A stretch of DNA of 64,000 bases from Roseiarcus sp963775575 (lineage in GTDB: Bacteria > Pseudomonadota > Alphaproteobacteria > Rhizobiales > Beijerinckiaceae): NCBI GenBank assembly GCA_963775575.1, contig CAVZJG010000002.1:62001-126000 (forward strand). Direction: 5' to 3'. The notes beneath the pieces were generated by a model. The model saw only the letters and a program-made list of their open reading frames with translations, was not told where the DNA came from and ran no database searches. The position numbers were made by a program, and so were the translations under genes. Shown in pieces: positions 43,019 to 50,769 of the stretch (position 1 is its first letter; every line of letters starts with the position of its first letter).

Positions 43019-43858
43019 ATGCAAGAAAAGTTTGAATTGCGCCCCCTGGACGGTTCCAAAGCGCGCGCGCTACGGCCTGAAACCCTGTTCGATCTCACCG
43101 GCAAGGCGGCGATCGTCACGGGGGCCGGCGGCGGGCTGGGGTCTTGGCTTGCGGCGGGGCTGGCCGCGGCTGGGGCGAGCGTGCTGGTCACCGACCGTCC
43201 GAGCGCTTCAACGGCGGCGACGGCCGATGCGATCAAGGCGGCGAACGGCCATTGCGAGGAATTTGCTTGCGACCTGCTTGCCGATGGCGCGGTCGACTCA
43301 ATCGTTGCGGCCGCCGTTAGCCGCTTTGGTCGGTTGGATATCCTCGTCAACAATGCCGGGGTGAACCGCCGCGAGCGCGCGTTCGACGTCTCAAGGGAGT
43401 CGTGGGACCTCATCTCGACGATTAATCTGCGCATTCCTTACGAACTGTCGCGCGCCGCGGCGCGGGTGATGGCCGAAGGCGACGGCGGTTCGATCATCCA
43501 AATGGGCTCACTGAACAACGCGGTCGGCTTGGCCGGCGTGACCGTCTACGGGGCGCATAAGGCCGGACTGTGCCAGCTGGCGAAGTCGATGTCGGTGGAG
43601 TGGGCGGAACACAAGATCCGGGTCAACGCGATTTGTCCGGGCCACATGCTGACGCCTCTGACGGTTTCCTTATGGGATGACCCGGTCCGCAGCGCGTGGC
43701 TACTGGAGCGCAGCCTGTGGAAGCGACCCGGATTCCCCGAGGATCTGGTCGGGTGTTGCCTCCTGCTGGCGTCGAATGCCGGCTCCTTCATCACCGGCCA
43801 GGCGATTTACATCGAGGGCGGATGGCTCGCCGGGACGCCCTGGGACAAGACCGACTGA
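43019..43858 (+). CDS. Short-chain dehydrogenase (gluconate 5-dehydrogenase-like)
   Basis: A 279-residue NAD(P)-dependent oxidoreductase of the classical SDR group. Cofactor motif TGAGGGLG at residues 34-41, NNAG at 111-114, and catalytic Ser164, Tyr177 and Lys181 (VYGAHKAG). The closing GQAIYIEGGWLAGTPW is usual for sugar-acid dehydrogenases. It is the first intact gene of the island's catabolic set, 11 nt after the transporter remnant. By context it oxidises or reduces a sugar acid or ketose; the exact substrate is not predictable. Confidence 0.88.
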   Translation: MQEKFELRPLDGSKARALRPETLFDLTGKAAIVTGAGGGLGSWLAAGLAAAGASVLVTDRPSASTAATADAIKAANGHCEEFACDLLADGAVDSIVAAAVSRFGRLDILVNNAGVNRRERAFDVSRESWDLISTINLRIPYELSRAAARVMAEGDGGSIIQMGSLNNAVGLAGVTVYGAHKAGLCQLAKSMSVEWAEHKIRVNAICPGHMLTPLTVSLWDDPVRSAWLLERSLWKRPGFPEDLVGCCLLLASNAGSFITGQAIYIEGGWLAGTPWDKTD

Positions 43859-43909
43859 GAGCCAAGCCCAAGGCAAGTCAGGAACAATTCATTGAGATCG
43901 AGGAAGCGC

Positions 43910-44746
43910 ATGGTAACGCCAGAATTGGTGCGGAGATTACAGGACAAGGCTCTGAGCCTCAGGGAGTTCATCGTCAAGGATCTCATCGGCGCCGGGAAAG
44001 TCGGCCATCTGGGGGGCTCCTGCTCGAGCGCGGAGATCGTCGCTGCGCTTTACTTTCACAAGATGAAGCACGATCCGAAAAACCCGGCCAAGGAAGATCG
44101 TGACCGTTTTCTGTTGAGCAAGGGGCATGCGGCTCTCGTGCAATACGCCGCCCTGGCTCTGGCCGGCTATTTCCCCATCGCAGAACTTCAGCACGTCAAG
44201 TCTCTCGGCAGCATGCTGCAAGGACATCCCGACATGACCAGAACCCCCGGCGTCGAAGCCAACACGGGGTCGCTGGGCCAAGGGCTGTCCGTGGCCAACG
44301 GCATGGCGTTGGGACTGAGGCTAAACGGCACCAAAAGCAGAGTATACGTCATTATCGGCGACGGTGAGTTGAATGAAGGGCAGATCTGGGAAGCCGCCAT
44401 GGCGGCAGCCAGCTTCAAACTCGACAATCTGACGGCCGTGGTGGATCGAAACCGACTGCAGGCCACCGGGGCTATCGCCGACAGGTTCGAGATCGGCCCC
44501 TTGGCCCCCAAATGGGCGGCCTTCGGTTGGAACGTCATCGAAATTGACGGCCACGACATCGCCGCCGTGGTCGAGGCATTCGATTCGGCTTGCGCGGTCA
44601 AAGGAAAGCCCACGGTCATCATCGCCAATACGGTCAAAGGCAAAGGGATTTCCTTCGCCGAAAACAACGCCGCCTTCCACAACGGAGCCATGACGTCAGA
44701 GCAATTGGCAATCGCCGTGAGCGACCTGGAAAAGCTGCGCAATTAG
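43910..44746 (+). CDS. Transketolase, N-terminal subunit
   Basis: A 278-residue subunit that carries the thiamine diphosphate-binding half. Motifs: AGKVGHLGGSCSSAEIVAAL, LSKGHAALVQYAALA, LGQGLSVANGMALGLRLNGT and the diphosphate motif starting GDG at residues 150-152 (IIGDGELNEGQIWEAAM) and closing at VVDRNRLQ. It needs the next gene's product to form the active enzyme. Split transketolases of this type occur in specialised sugar pathways (for example apulose-4-phosphate and sulfosugar transketolases) and in many firmicutes. The ATG at 43910 has an AGGAAG box. Confidence 0.93.
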   Translation: MVTPELVRRLQDKALSLREFIVKDLIGAGKVGHLGGSCSSAEIVAALYFHKMKHDPKNPAKEDRDRFLLSKGHAALVQYAALALAGYFPIAELQHVKSLGSMLQGHPDMTRTPGVEANTGSLGQGLSVANGMALGLRLNGTKSRVYVIIGDGELNEGQIWEAAMAAASFKLDNLTAVVDRNRLQATGAIADRFEIGPLAPKWAAFGWNVIEIDGHDIAAVVEAFDSACAVKGKPTVIIANTVKGKGISFAENNAAFHNGAMTSEQLAIAVSDLEKLRN

Positions 44747-44759
44747 GGGAAATACAGCC

Positions 44760-45692
44760 GTGAGTACAAAAAACCTAAGGACGGCCTACGGTGAGGCCTT
44801 GGTCGATCTGGGAAGAATCAATAAGGACATTGTTGTACTGGAAGCCGATCTCGGTAAGTCCACCATGTCTACGCTGTTTCAACAAGCCTATCCAGATCGG
44901 TATTTCGAGATGGGCATCGCCGAGCAAAACATGGCCTCGACGGCTGCAGGACTGGCGTTGACCGGGAAAATCGCCTTCATCAATTCTTTCGCCGTCTTCG
45001 CTTCAGGAAGGGCCTACGACCAGCTTCGGCAGACGATTTCCATCGCCAAATTGAACGTCAAGATCTGCGGCTCGAGTTCGGGGTTATCCGATTTTGGCGA
45101 CGGATCGACTCACCAAGCCGTCGAAGACGTGGCAATCATGCGGGCTATTCCCAACATGACGGTGCTGGTGCCGGTCGACGCCATCGAAACGCGCAAGATG
45201 GTCAAGGCGATGGCCAGCCGCCCGGGACCGATCTACTTGCGGATCAACCGAAACGATTTGCCGGTCTACACGAGCGAGGACGGCGACTATCAAATCGGCA
45301 AGCTCTACACCGTGAAGGAAGGCCGGGACGTGGTCGTTTTCGCCAACGGCGTCATGGTGTCGAAGGCGATGGAAGCGGCGAAGTCGCTGGAGGAGCAAGG
45401 CATATCGGCAAAGGTGGTGAACGTCAGCACCGTCAAACCGTTGGATCGGCAGGCGGTTATCGACAGCAGCCGCGGGTTCAGGGGTGTGGTCGCCGCCGAA
45501 GAGCACAGCGTCATCGGCGGACTTGGCGGCGCGATCGCCGAAGCGCTGCGGGGCGTAACCAACCAAAAGTTGGAATTCGTCGGCATCCAGGATAGCTTCG
45601 GCACGTCGGCATACAACTACGAGGAACTGTTGGCGCATTACGGACTAACCTCCGAGGCGATCGTCGACGCCGTGAAACACGTGCTGAAGTGA
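44760..45692 (+). CDS. Transketolase, C-terminal subunit
   Basis: A 310-residue subunit with the pyrimidine-binding and C-terminal domains. Hallmarks: VVLEADLGKSTMSTLF, YFEMGIAEQNMASTAAGLAL with the catalytic Glu, FASGRAYDQLRQTI, HQAVEDVAIMRAIPNMTVLV and GVVAAEEHSVIGGLGGAIAE. The GTG start follows the N-subunit stop by 13 nt with an AGGGGA box. With its partner it transfers two-carbon ketol units between sugar phosphates. Confidence 0.93.
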   Translation: MSTKNLRTAYGEALVDLGRINKDIVVLEADLGKSTMSTLFQQAYPDRYFEMGIAEQNMASTAAGLALTGKIAFINSFAVFASGRAYDQLRQTISIAKLNVKICGSSSGLSDFGDGSTHQAVEDVAIMRAIPNMTVLVPVDAIETRKMVKAMASRPGPIYLRINRNDLPVYTSEDGDYQIGKLYTVKEGRDVVVFANGVMVSKAMEAAKSLEEQGISAKVVNVSTVKPLDRQAVIDSSRGFRGVVAAEEHSVIGGLGGAIAEALRGVTNQKLEFVGIQDSFGTSAYNYEELLAHYGLTSEAIVDAVKHVLK

Positions 45693-45777
45693 CCACGATG
45701 CGACGGATGGCGCGGCCTGCCCCGGGTGGGGGTGGGATGGACCGCCGAACCGGGAAATGTTGGGGGAATAAACAGCT

Positions 45778-46677
45778 ATGAGTAAAGTTGGATTCATCGG
45801 TCTGGGCATCATGGGTTTGCCGATGGCTGGCCATCTTCAGGCTGGCGGTCACCAGCTGTTCGTCAACGACATACGGCCGGCGCCGGCGGCGTTGACCGCA
45901 GGAGGGGCCAAGGTCTGCGCCAGCGGCAAGGAAGTGGCGGAGACCGCCGAGATTATCATAATCATGGTTCCCGACACTCCGGATGTCGAAAAGGTTCTGT
46001 TCGGCAAGAACGGCGTCGCTGAAGGTCTGTCGGGCGGCAAGATCGTGGTCGACATGAGCTCGATCTCGCCGGTCGAGACCAAGGAATTCGCCAAGCGGGT
46101 CAATGCGCTCGGCTGCGAATATCTCGATGCGCCGGTTTCCGGCGGCGAAGTCGGCGCCAAAGCGGCTTCGCTGACGATTATGGTCGGCGGCTCTCAAGAG
46201 ACGTTCGACACGATCAGGCCGTTGTTCGATCTGATGGGCAAAAACATCACCCTGGTCGGCGGCAACGGCGACGGGCAGACTTGCAAGGTGGCCAATCAGA
46301 TCATCGTGGCGCTGACCATCGAGGCGGTCGGCGAGGCGTTGCTGTTGGCGGCCAAGGCCGGGGCCGATCCGGCCAAGGTGCGTCAGGCTCTGATGGGCGG
46401 CTTTGCCTCCTCGCGCATTCTCGAGGTGCACGGCGAACGGATGCTCAAGCGTAATTTTGAGCCGGGCTTCCGTATCGAGTTGCATCAGAAGGACCTCAAT
46501 CTGGCGCTGTCGACGGCGCACAAGGTCGGCCTCAGCCTGCCCAACACCGCCACCTGTCAGGAGTTGTTCAACAGCTGTGCCGCTCATGGCGGCAAAGCGT
46601 GGGATCATTCGGGCATGGTCCGCGCTCTCGAAACCATGGCCGACTTTGAAATTGGCCAGACGGCCAGAGACAAATGA
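45778..46677 (+). CDS. Tartronate semialdehyde reductase-like beta-hydroxyacid dehydrogenase
   Basis: A 299-residue NAD(P)-dependent enzyme. The dinucleotide motif is GFIGLGIMGLPMAGHL; the substrate motif is LDAPVSGGEVGAKAASLTIM with Ser121; catalytic Lys170 lies in GQTCKVANQ. Length and motifs match GarR/GlxR 2-hydroxy-3-oxopropionate reductases. Related members reduce sulfolactaldehyde or succinate semialdehyde, so the true substrate may be another small aldehyde acid, possibly one produced by the transketolase. A GGGGGA box precedes the ATG. Confidence 0.9.
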   Translation: MSKVGFIGLGIMGLPMAGHLQAGGHQLFVNDIRPAPAALTAGGAKVCASGKEVAETAEIIIIMVPDTPDVEKVLFGKNGVAEGLSGGKIVVDMSSISPVETKEFAKRVNALGCEYLDAPVSGGEVGAKAASLTIMVGGSQETFDTIRPLFDLMGKNITLVGGNGDGQTCKVANQIIVALTIEAVGEALLLAAKAGADPAKVRQALMGGFASSRILEVHGERMLKRNFEPGFRIELHQKDLNLALSTAHKVGLSLPNTATCQELFNSCAAHGGKAWDHSGMVRALETMADFEIGQTARDK

Positions 46678-46830
46678 CGATGCGGGCGGCTGAGCGCCGA
46701 CAGTCCAGTCTTGCGTGGTTGTCGGCGGCGCCGCCGTGACAGCGCTATCATAAACCAATTCGGAAAGGAATAGGGGCGATACGCTAACGAAAACAGATAA
46801 AGACGTAAGAATATCGGAAAGGAAACTTCC

Positions 46831-48192
46831 ATGTCGATGGTTATACCACAAGAAGCATCAATGGATACGGCGGTCAGATACTTGGTATGCAAGTATAGTC
46901 CCCGGGCCGACCGGATCGGCTGGCTAATGATGGCTTCCATTCTGGTGGAAGCGTGGGACCTTTATGGCATCGCCTTCGTGCTGGTGTTCATCCGCGAGCA
47001 GTATCACCCCGACCCGCTGCTCCTTGGCCTGGCAGGGGCGGCCACACAAGGTGGAGCGGTGATCGGCTCGCTGCTCGGCGGCTGGCTGACCGACAAGGTC
47101 GGCCGCCGGGTCATGTTCCTCACCACCATGGTCCTATTCATCATCTTCGCCCTGCTGCAGGGGTTTGTGACCAGCGTGGCTTGGTTGGTGGTGGTGCGCC
47201 TCGTCTTAGGCGTTCCGCTCGGCAGCGATATCACGACCGGCTACACTTATATCATGGAGTGCATGCCCAAGGGCGTCCGCGAGGTGGTGGGCAACCGCTG
47301 GCAGTTCATGTTCGCGATTGGCCAGGTCGCCGTCCTGGGGGTGGTCGCCCTGTTTATTGCTTCCGGCATTCCGAACGAATGGGTTTGGCGGGTGACGCTC
47401 GCCCTAGGGGCCGTGCCGGCCGCGATCATCCTGTTCTTGCGGCGCGAATTGCCGGAAACGGCGATGTGGTTGATCCGCCGCGGCCACTTCCGGGAGGCAA
47501 AGAAAGTCACTCGGCAATTGTACAATGACTCGCTCGACATGCTGCCGGACGAGGACGTAATCGTGCCGAAGCCGCGATTGACCGCCTTTCTTGCCGATCT
47601 CCGCAAGGACCCGATCCGCTGGCGGGCCAGCCTGTTCGGCTATATCGCGTGTTTCTGCCAGGGTTGCGAGTTTTCGACCTTCGTTTTCTATATTCCGGTG
47701 CTGTTCGTCACGCTTGGCGTCAGCTCGATTCTGGGGACCGACCTGGTCACCATGGCGCTCTACATGGTCGCGGCGGTCTCTGGTTGGGTCGGCCCCTTGC
47801 TTACCCCGAAGATCGGACACCGAGGGATCAGCAGCTGGGGATTTGGCATCGTGTTCGTTTCGCTGGTGGTGGCGGCGCTCGCGATCTTTACCGGCCATAA
47901 GTTGGTGCTGCCGTTTGTCGCCGCAACGATGCTGTGGGGACACTACTGGGATGCGTCCAACTGCATGACTGTCCCGACGCTCGTCGCGCGGCCGCAGTAC
48001 CGCGGCACGGCCAGCGGCTTCGCCTACGTGTTCATCAAGGCGCCGTCGTTCCTGGCCATTTTCCTGTTCCCGGCGTTGTTTACGGCCATCGGCCAAGCGG
48101 GCGCGACCCTGTTCGTGGCGATCTTCCCGCTGGTCGGCTTCCTGGCGGCGCGGTTCGTCCTGCCTGAGGTCTACGGCTTCGAACAGGACTGA
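46831..48192 (+). CDS. MFS sugar or sugar-acid transporter
   Basis: A 453-residue permease with twelve predicted helices. Major-facilitator signatures: GGWLTDKVGRRVMFLTTMVL between helices 2 and 3, RLVLGVPLGSDITTGYTYIM, and PETAMWLIRRGHFREAKKVT at the central loop. It probably imports the substrate of the neighbouring dehydrogenase and transketolase by proton symport, replacing the broken ABC system. Last intact gene of the catabolic set, 153 nt after the reductase, so it may have its own promoter. Confidence 0.9.
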   Translation: MSMVIPQEASMDTAVRYLVCKYSPRADRIGWLMMASILVEAWDLYGIAFVLVFIREQYHPDPLLLGLAGAATQGGAVIGSLLGGWLTDKVGRRVMFLTTMVLFIIFALLQGFVTSVAWLVVVRLVLGVPLGSDITTGYTYIMECMPKGVREVVGNRWQFMFAIGQVAVLGVVALFIASGIPNEWVWRVTLALGAVPAAIILFLRRELPETAMWLIRRGHFREAKKVTRQLYNDSLDMLPDEDVIVPKPRLTAFLADLRKDPIRWRASLFGYIACFCQGCEFSTFVFYIPVLFVTLGVSSILGTDLVTMALYMVAAVSGWVGPLLTPKIGHRGISSWGFGIVFVSLVVAALAIFTGHKLVLPFVAATMLWGHYWDASNCMTVPTLVARPQYRGTASGFAYVFIKAPSFLAIFLFPALFTAIGQAGATLFVAIFPLVGFLAARFVLPEVYGFEQD

Positions 48193-48282
48193 ACCGGCTG
48201 TGACCAGCGCTGGCTCGGCTTGTTTGAACAGGTTTCCGCGAACGATAAGTGGCGTTCTGCCGGTTCTCTCGGGTTGTGTTTT

Positions 48283-48345
48283 GCCGCGTGTGGGGTGTGA
48301 CGGAGGGAGGGCGTAGCCCGACCGGAGTCGCATCCCACACGCGGC
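48283..48345. repeat. Palindrome beside an IS3 remnant
   Basis: A perfect 12-bp stem gccgcgtgtggg / cccacacgcggc with a 39-nt loop holds ggagggagggcgtagcccga. It lies directly after the 3' end of the orfB remnant, so it may be the terminator or end region of that element. Confidence 0.6.
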
Positions 48346-48355
48346 GGCGGAAACT

Positions 48356-48531
48356 TCATGCGGCCGCCTTGGCGGCCGCCACAGCGAAGTAGGCCTCGTC
48401 CGGCGTGCGTCGGTCAAGGCTGGAGTGCGGACGGCGCCGATTGTAGAAATCGATATAGCGGCCCAGGCAGGCGCGCGCCTCGCTCACGCTGTCGTATAGG
48501 CCCTGAGATAGACCTCCTCATATTTGACCGT
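48356..48531 (-). pseudogene. IS3 family orfB C-terminal fragment
   Basis: The minus strand reads KYEEVYLRAY, then after a 2-nt frame break DSVSEARACLGRYIDFYNRR and RPHSSLDRRTPDEAYFAVAA to a TGA. This is the C-terminus of an IS3 transposase. All upstream domains are missing. It marks the right part of the island; the IS3 remnant at 39805-40138 on the same strand has the opposite half of the gene. Confidence 0.8.
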
Positions 48532-48609
48532 AACCGGTACGGCCAGGCCACGTGCGATTTCGGGAAGGGCTGTGGACGGAGCGGGTGGTTGGGTTGACGG
48601 GCGAGCGGC

Positions 48610-49086
48610 GTGATGGCGTCGTCATCCCGCGGGAGAAACGGGACGTCGATCGAGGACCAGCTTCGTGAACGACTGAGCAAGGTCGAGGCGCTGCTTTTCG
48701 GCGCGGCGACGATCGGCGAGCGCGACGCCGCCGGCGCGGCGGCGGAGAGGTTGCGGGCCAAGCTGGATGAGGCCGGCCGTCGTGACCCGCCGGTCGAGAT
48801 GAAGTTCTCGATGCCCGATCAATGGTCGGCGAGGTTGTTGATCGCTCTATGCCGTCGTTACGGCTTCAAGCCGTTCCGGTACGCCCGCCAGCGCAGCACG
48901 ACGATCATGGTCAAAGCGCCGCGGCGGTTTTTCGATGCCGTGGTGTGGCGGCAGTTCCCCGACGCGCACGCCGATCTATGGCTCTATTTCGAGGAGACGA
49001 CGGAACGGCTGATCCGCGAAGCGATCCATGCGGATTCCGCGGACGCCGAGACGGCGCTTGATCCGATCGCCTTACCCCGAGATTAG
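48610..49086 (+). CDS. Hypothetical protein (DUF2786-like N-terminus)
   Basis: A 158-residue soluble protein. The N-terminal helices (EDQLRERLSKVEALLFGAAT, then IGERDAAGAAAERLRAKLDE) resemble the DUF2786 pattern of small phage- and island-borne proteins. The rest (LIALCRRYGFKPFRYARQRS, then FPDAHADLWLYFEETTERLI) looks like an alpha/beta domain. No catalytic motif is recognised. It ends 17 nt before the integrase remnant and is probably part of the island's mobility or maintenance segment. Confidence 0.55.
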   Translation: MMASSSRGRNGTSIEDQLRERLSKVEALLFGAATIGERDAAGAAAERLRAKLDEAGRRDPPVEMKFSMPDQWSARLLIALCRRYGFKPFRYARQRSTTIMVKAPRRFFDAVVWRQFPDAHADLWLYFEETTERLIREAIHADSADAETALDPIALPRD

Positions 49087-49103
49087 CCGGCTCAGGCCAC
49101 GGC

Positions 49104-49535
49104 GTGATCCTATTGCGCGCCGAAAAGACGGGGACGCAACTGACGATCCCGATTCTGCCCGAACTTGCGTGCGTGATCGAGGCGACCAAGACGGGAGAGC
49201 TAACTTTCATCGCGACCGCATCGGGCGCGCCCATGCGGAAAGAGTTGTTCGGGAATTGGTTCCGGGAGGCGTGCAACGCCGCCGGCGTTCCAGGCTCGGC
49301 GCACGGGCTTCGCAAGGCGGGCGCGGCGCGCGCGGCGAGCAACCGCGCGACTGTGGCGCAACTTGAAGCGATCTTCGGTTGGCAAGGTGGGACGATGGCG
49401 AGTCTCGACACCAAGTCCGCCGACCGCGTTCGGCTCGCGAAGGAGTCAATCGGGAAGCTGGCGCGGAACAAATCCGGCTCGCCTATCCCCGCACCCTCTC
49501 GAAAGGCGCGGGGGAAAACGCCGAAATCGCAATGA
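49104..49535 (+). pseudogene. Tyrosine integrase, truncated, catalytic Tyr replaced
   Basis: 143 residues corresponding to the C-terminal catalytic domain of a phage-type integrase. It contains the H-x-x-R box (SAHGLRKAGAARAA, His67 and Arg70) and the late His/Trp position (FGWQGG, Trp93). Where the nucleophilic Tyr is expected (MASLYT in homologues) the sequence reads MASLDT, with Asp102 encoded by GAC. The N-terminal DNA-binding domain and the first catalytic Arg are missing. It is therefore inactive twice over. It lies 22 nt from the tRNA-Leu gene, the island's integration site. Confidence 0.82.
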
Positions 49536-49557
49536 AATCAGCAATCCAAGAATTGAA

Positions 49558-49644
49558 TGGTGCGGTCAAGAGGACTCGAACCTCCACCCCGGTTAAAGGA
49601 CTAGCACCTCAAGCTAGCGCGTCTACCAGTTCCGCCATGACCGC
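49558..49644 (-). tRNA. tRNA-Leu (anticodon GAG)
   Basis: An 87-nt gene with encoded CCA. The acceptor stem GCGGTCA pairs with TGACCGC. The anticodon stem CTAGC/GCTAG encloses loop TTGAGGT, giving anticodon GAG. A long variable arm follows, as in class II tRNA-Leu, and the T-arm is GGAGG-TTCGAGT-CCTCT. Its 3' end is the attachment site of the island to its left. Confidence 0.96.
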
Positions 49645-49755
49645 TCGACTTCGCGCCTTATCGGGCGAAGCGAAGGCGCGTCGTCTAACAAATCGGTTCG
49701 GCGATGACAAGCGCGGGGAATCGACACCGCCGGTTCGGGGAGATAAAAGTGCAGA

Positions 49756-50196
49756 ATGCCCAGCAAGACCTCGCTTTACGAACAGGATTTCTATGCATGG
49801 AGCCGCCAGCAGGCCGAGCTGCTGCGCGCCGGCAAGCTCGTTCAGGCCGACCTCGAACATATCGCCGAGGAAATCGAGAGCCTGGGCAAGACCGAAAAGC
49901 GAGAGCTCGTCAGCCGGCTGACGATTCTGCTGTTGCATCTCTTGAAATGGCGCTATCAGCCCGAGGGGCGGGACGCTTCGTGGCGTCTGTCGATCGCCAA
50001 TTCGCGAGACGAAATCGCCGACCTGCTCGACGATAATCCGAGCCTCAAGTCTTTGCTCGACGAGGTGGTGCGGTTGGCCTATCGGTACGCTCGCCGTAAG
50101 GCGGCGATCGAGACCGGTCTTGACGAGGAACGCTTTCCCAGCCAATGCCCGTGGTCGTTCGCCCAGGCGACCGAGGCCGCGTTCTGGCCGGAATGA
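49756..50196 (+). CDS. DUF29 family protein
   Basis: A 146-residue helical protein with the DUF29 hallmark: SLYEQDFYAWSRQQAELLRA, ADLEHIAEEIESLGKTEKRE and LLLHLLKWRYQPEGRDASWR, ending FPSQCPWSFAQATEAAFWPE. The family is abundant in cyanobacteria and alphaproteobacteria and often accompanies mobile elements. Its function is unknown. It is the first gene beyond the tRNA. Confidence 0.92.
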   Translation: MPSKTSLYEQDFYAWSRQQAELLRAGKLVQADLEHIAEEIESLGKTEKRELVSRLTILLLHLLKWRYQPEGRDASWRLSIANSRDEIADLLDDNPSLKSLLDEVVRLAYRYARRKAAIETGLDEERFPSQCPWSFAQATEAAFWPE

Positions 50197-50220
50197 GACG
50201 ACCCTCGCGCAACCCGCGCC

Positions 50221-50424
50221 TCAAGCCGGCGCGCGCCGCCAGCTTCGGATCGCAGACGGCGTCAAGCCGTGCGCGGTCTCGCCTTCGCTCGCCGCTTCCA
50301 GGATGTCGACCGCGCCGGCGTTGCGCCAGCCGTCGATGTCGACCGTCTCCCGCGCGCGCCAAAATGTGAGTTCGCGAGGGCCCGCCTGCAGGCGCTCGAG
50401 GCGTTCATCGAATCGCAGCGGCAT
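50221..50424 (-). CDS. Possible small protein
   Basis: A 67-residue frame starting MPLRFDERLERLQAGPRELT with a GAGGAG box 8 nt before the ATG. The composition (Trp, Asp, Arg, Glu) looks protein-like rather than like a shadow frame. No family is recognised. It may be a truncated gene. The 345 nt between it and the efflux adaptor hold nothing else supported. Confidence 0.35.
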   Translation of the reverse strand: MPLRFDERLERLQAGPRELTFWRARETVDIDGWRNAGAVDILEAASEGETAHGLTPSAIRSWRRAPA

Positions 50425-50769
50425 CGCGAGCGCTCCTCGTCAAGTCATCCGGTTGAATCGGCGAGGGGCGAGGTTCGCCATCGCTCGATCGCTCGACGGC
50501 GGACGCGATCCCAGGCGCGAGCGCCGATCTGTCGGCTGGCGCTCCGGCGGGAGAGAGGATTGACGATAGCAGAGTACTCTTCTTTATCGAGTAATGTGGC
50601 CAAGGATCCGCCCGATGTCTCTCGCCAACCTACTGCGACTGCCCATCCGGCTCCTCGCGCCCATCGGCATCGCCGCTCCCTCGACCCAGCCGCTCGGGCC
50701 GCCGCCTCGATCATTTCCGCTTTCTCCCGAAGGCTGCTACATGGCGGCGCCGCTGGCGAGAGGCGATCG

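Larger units (their letters stand above)
39178..49576. mobile_element. Genomic island at tRNA-Leu(GAG), about 10.4 kb
   Basis: The limits are the 18-bp direct repeats at 39178-39195 and 49559-49576. An integrase remnant reads toward the tRNA end. Contents are IS3 and IS21 remnants, a LacI regulator, broken gluconokinase and ABC genes, an intact catabolic gene set and an MFS transporter. The interior is visibly less GC-rich than the flanks. The truncated integrase suggests the island is now fixed. 39196-39540 holds no supported gene. Confidence 0.85.

Noticed and set aside
43910..46677. A sulfoquinovose (sulfo-transketolase) pathway.
   Set aside because: No sulfoquinovosidase, isomerase or sulfosugar transporter is visible; the split transketolase alone is not enough.
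39805..48531. The two IS3 remnants as halves of a single element split by the catabolic genes.
   Set aside because: Both are on the minus strand, but the orfA half lies left and the orfB end lies right, the wrong order for a simple split; they are better read as two separate remnants.
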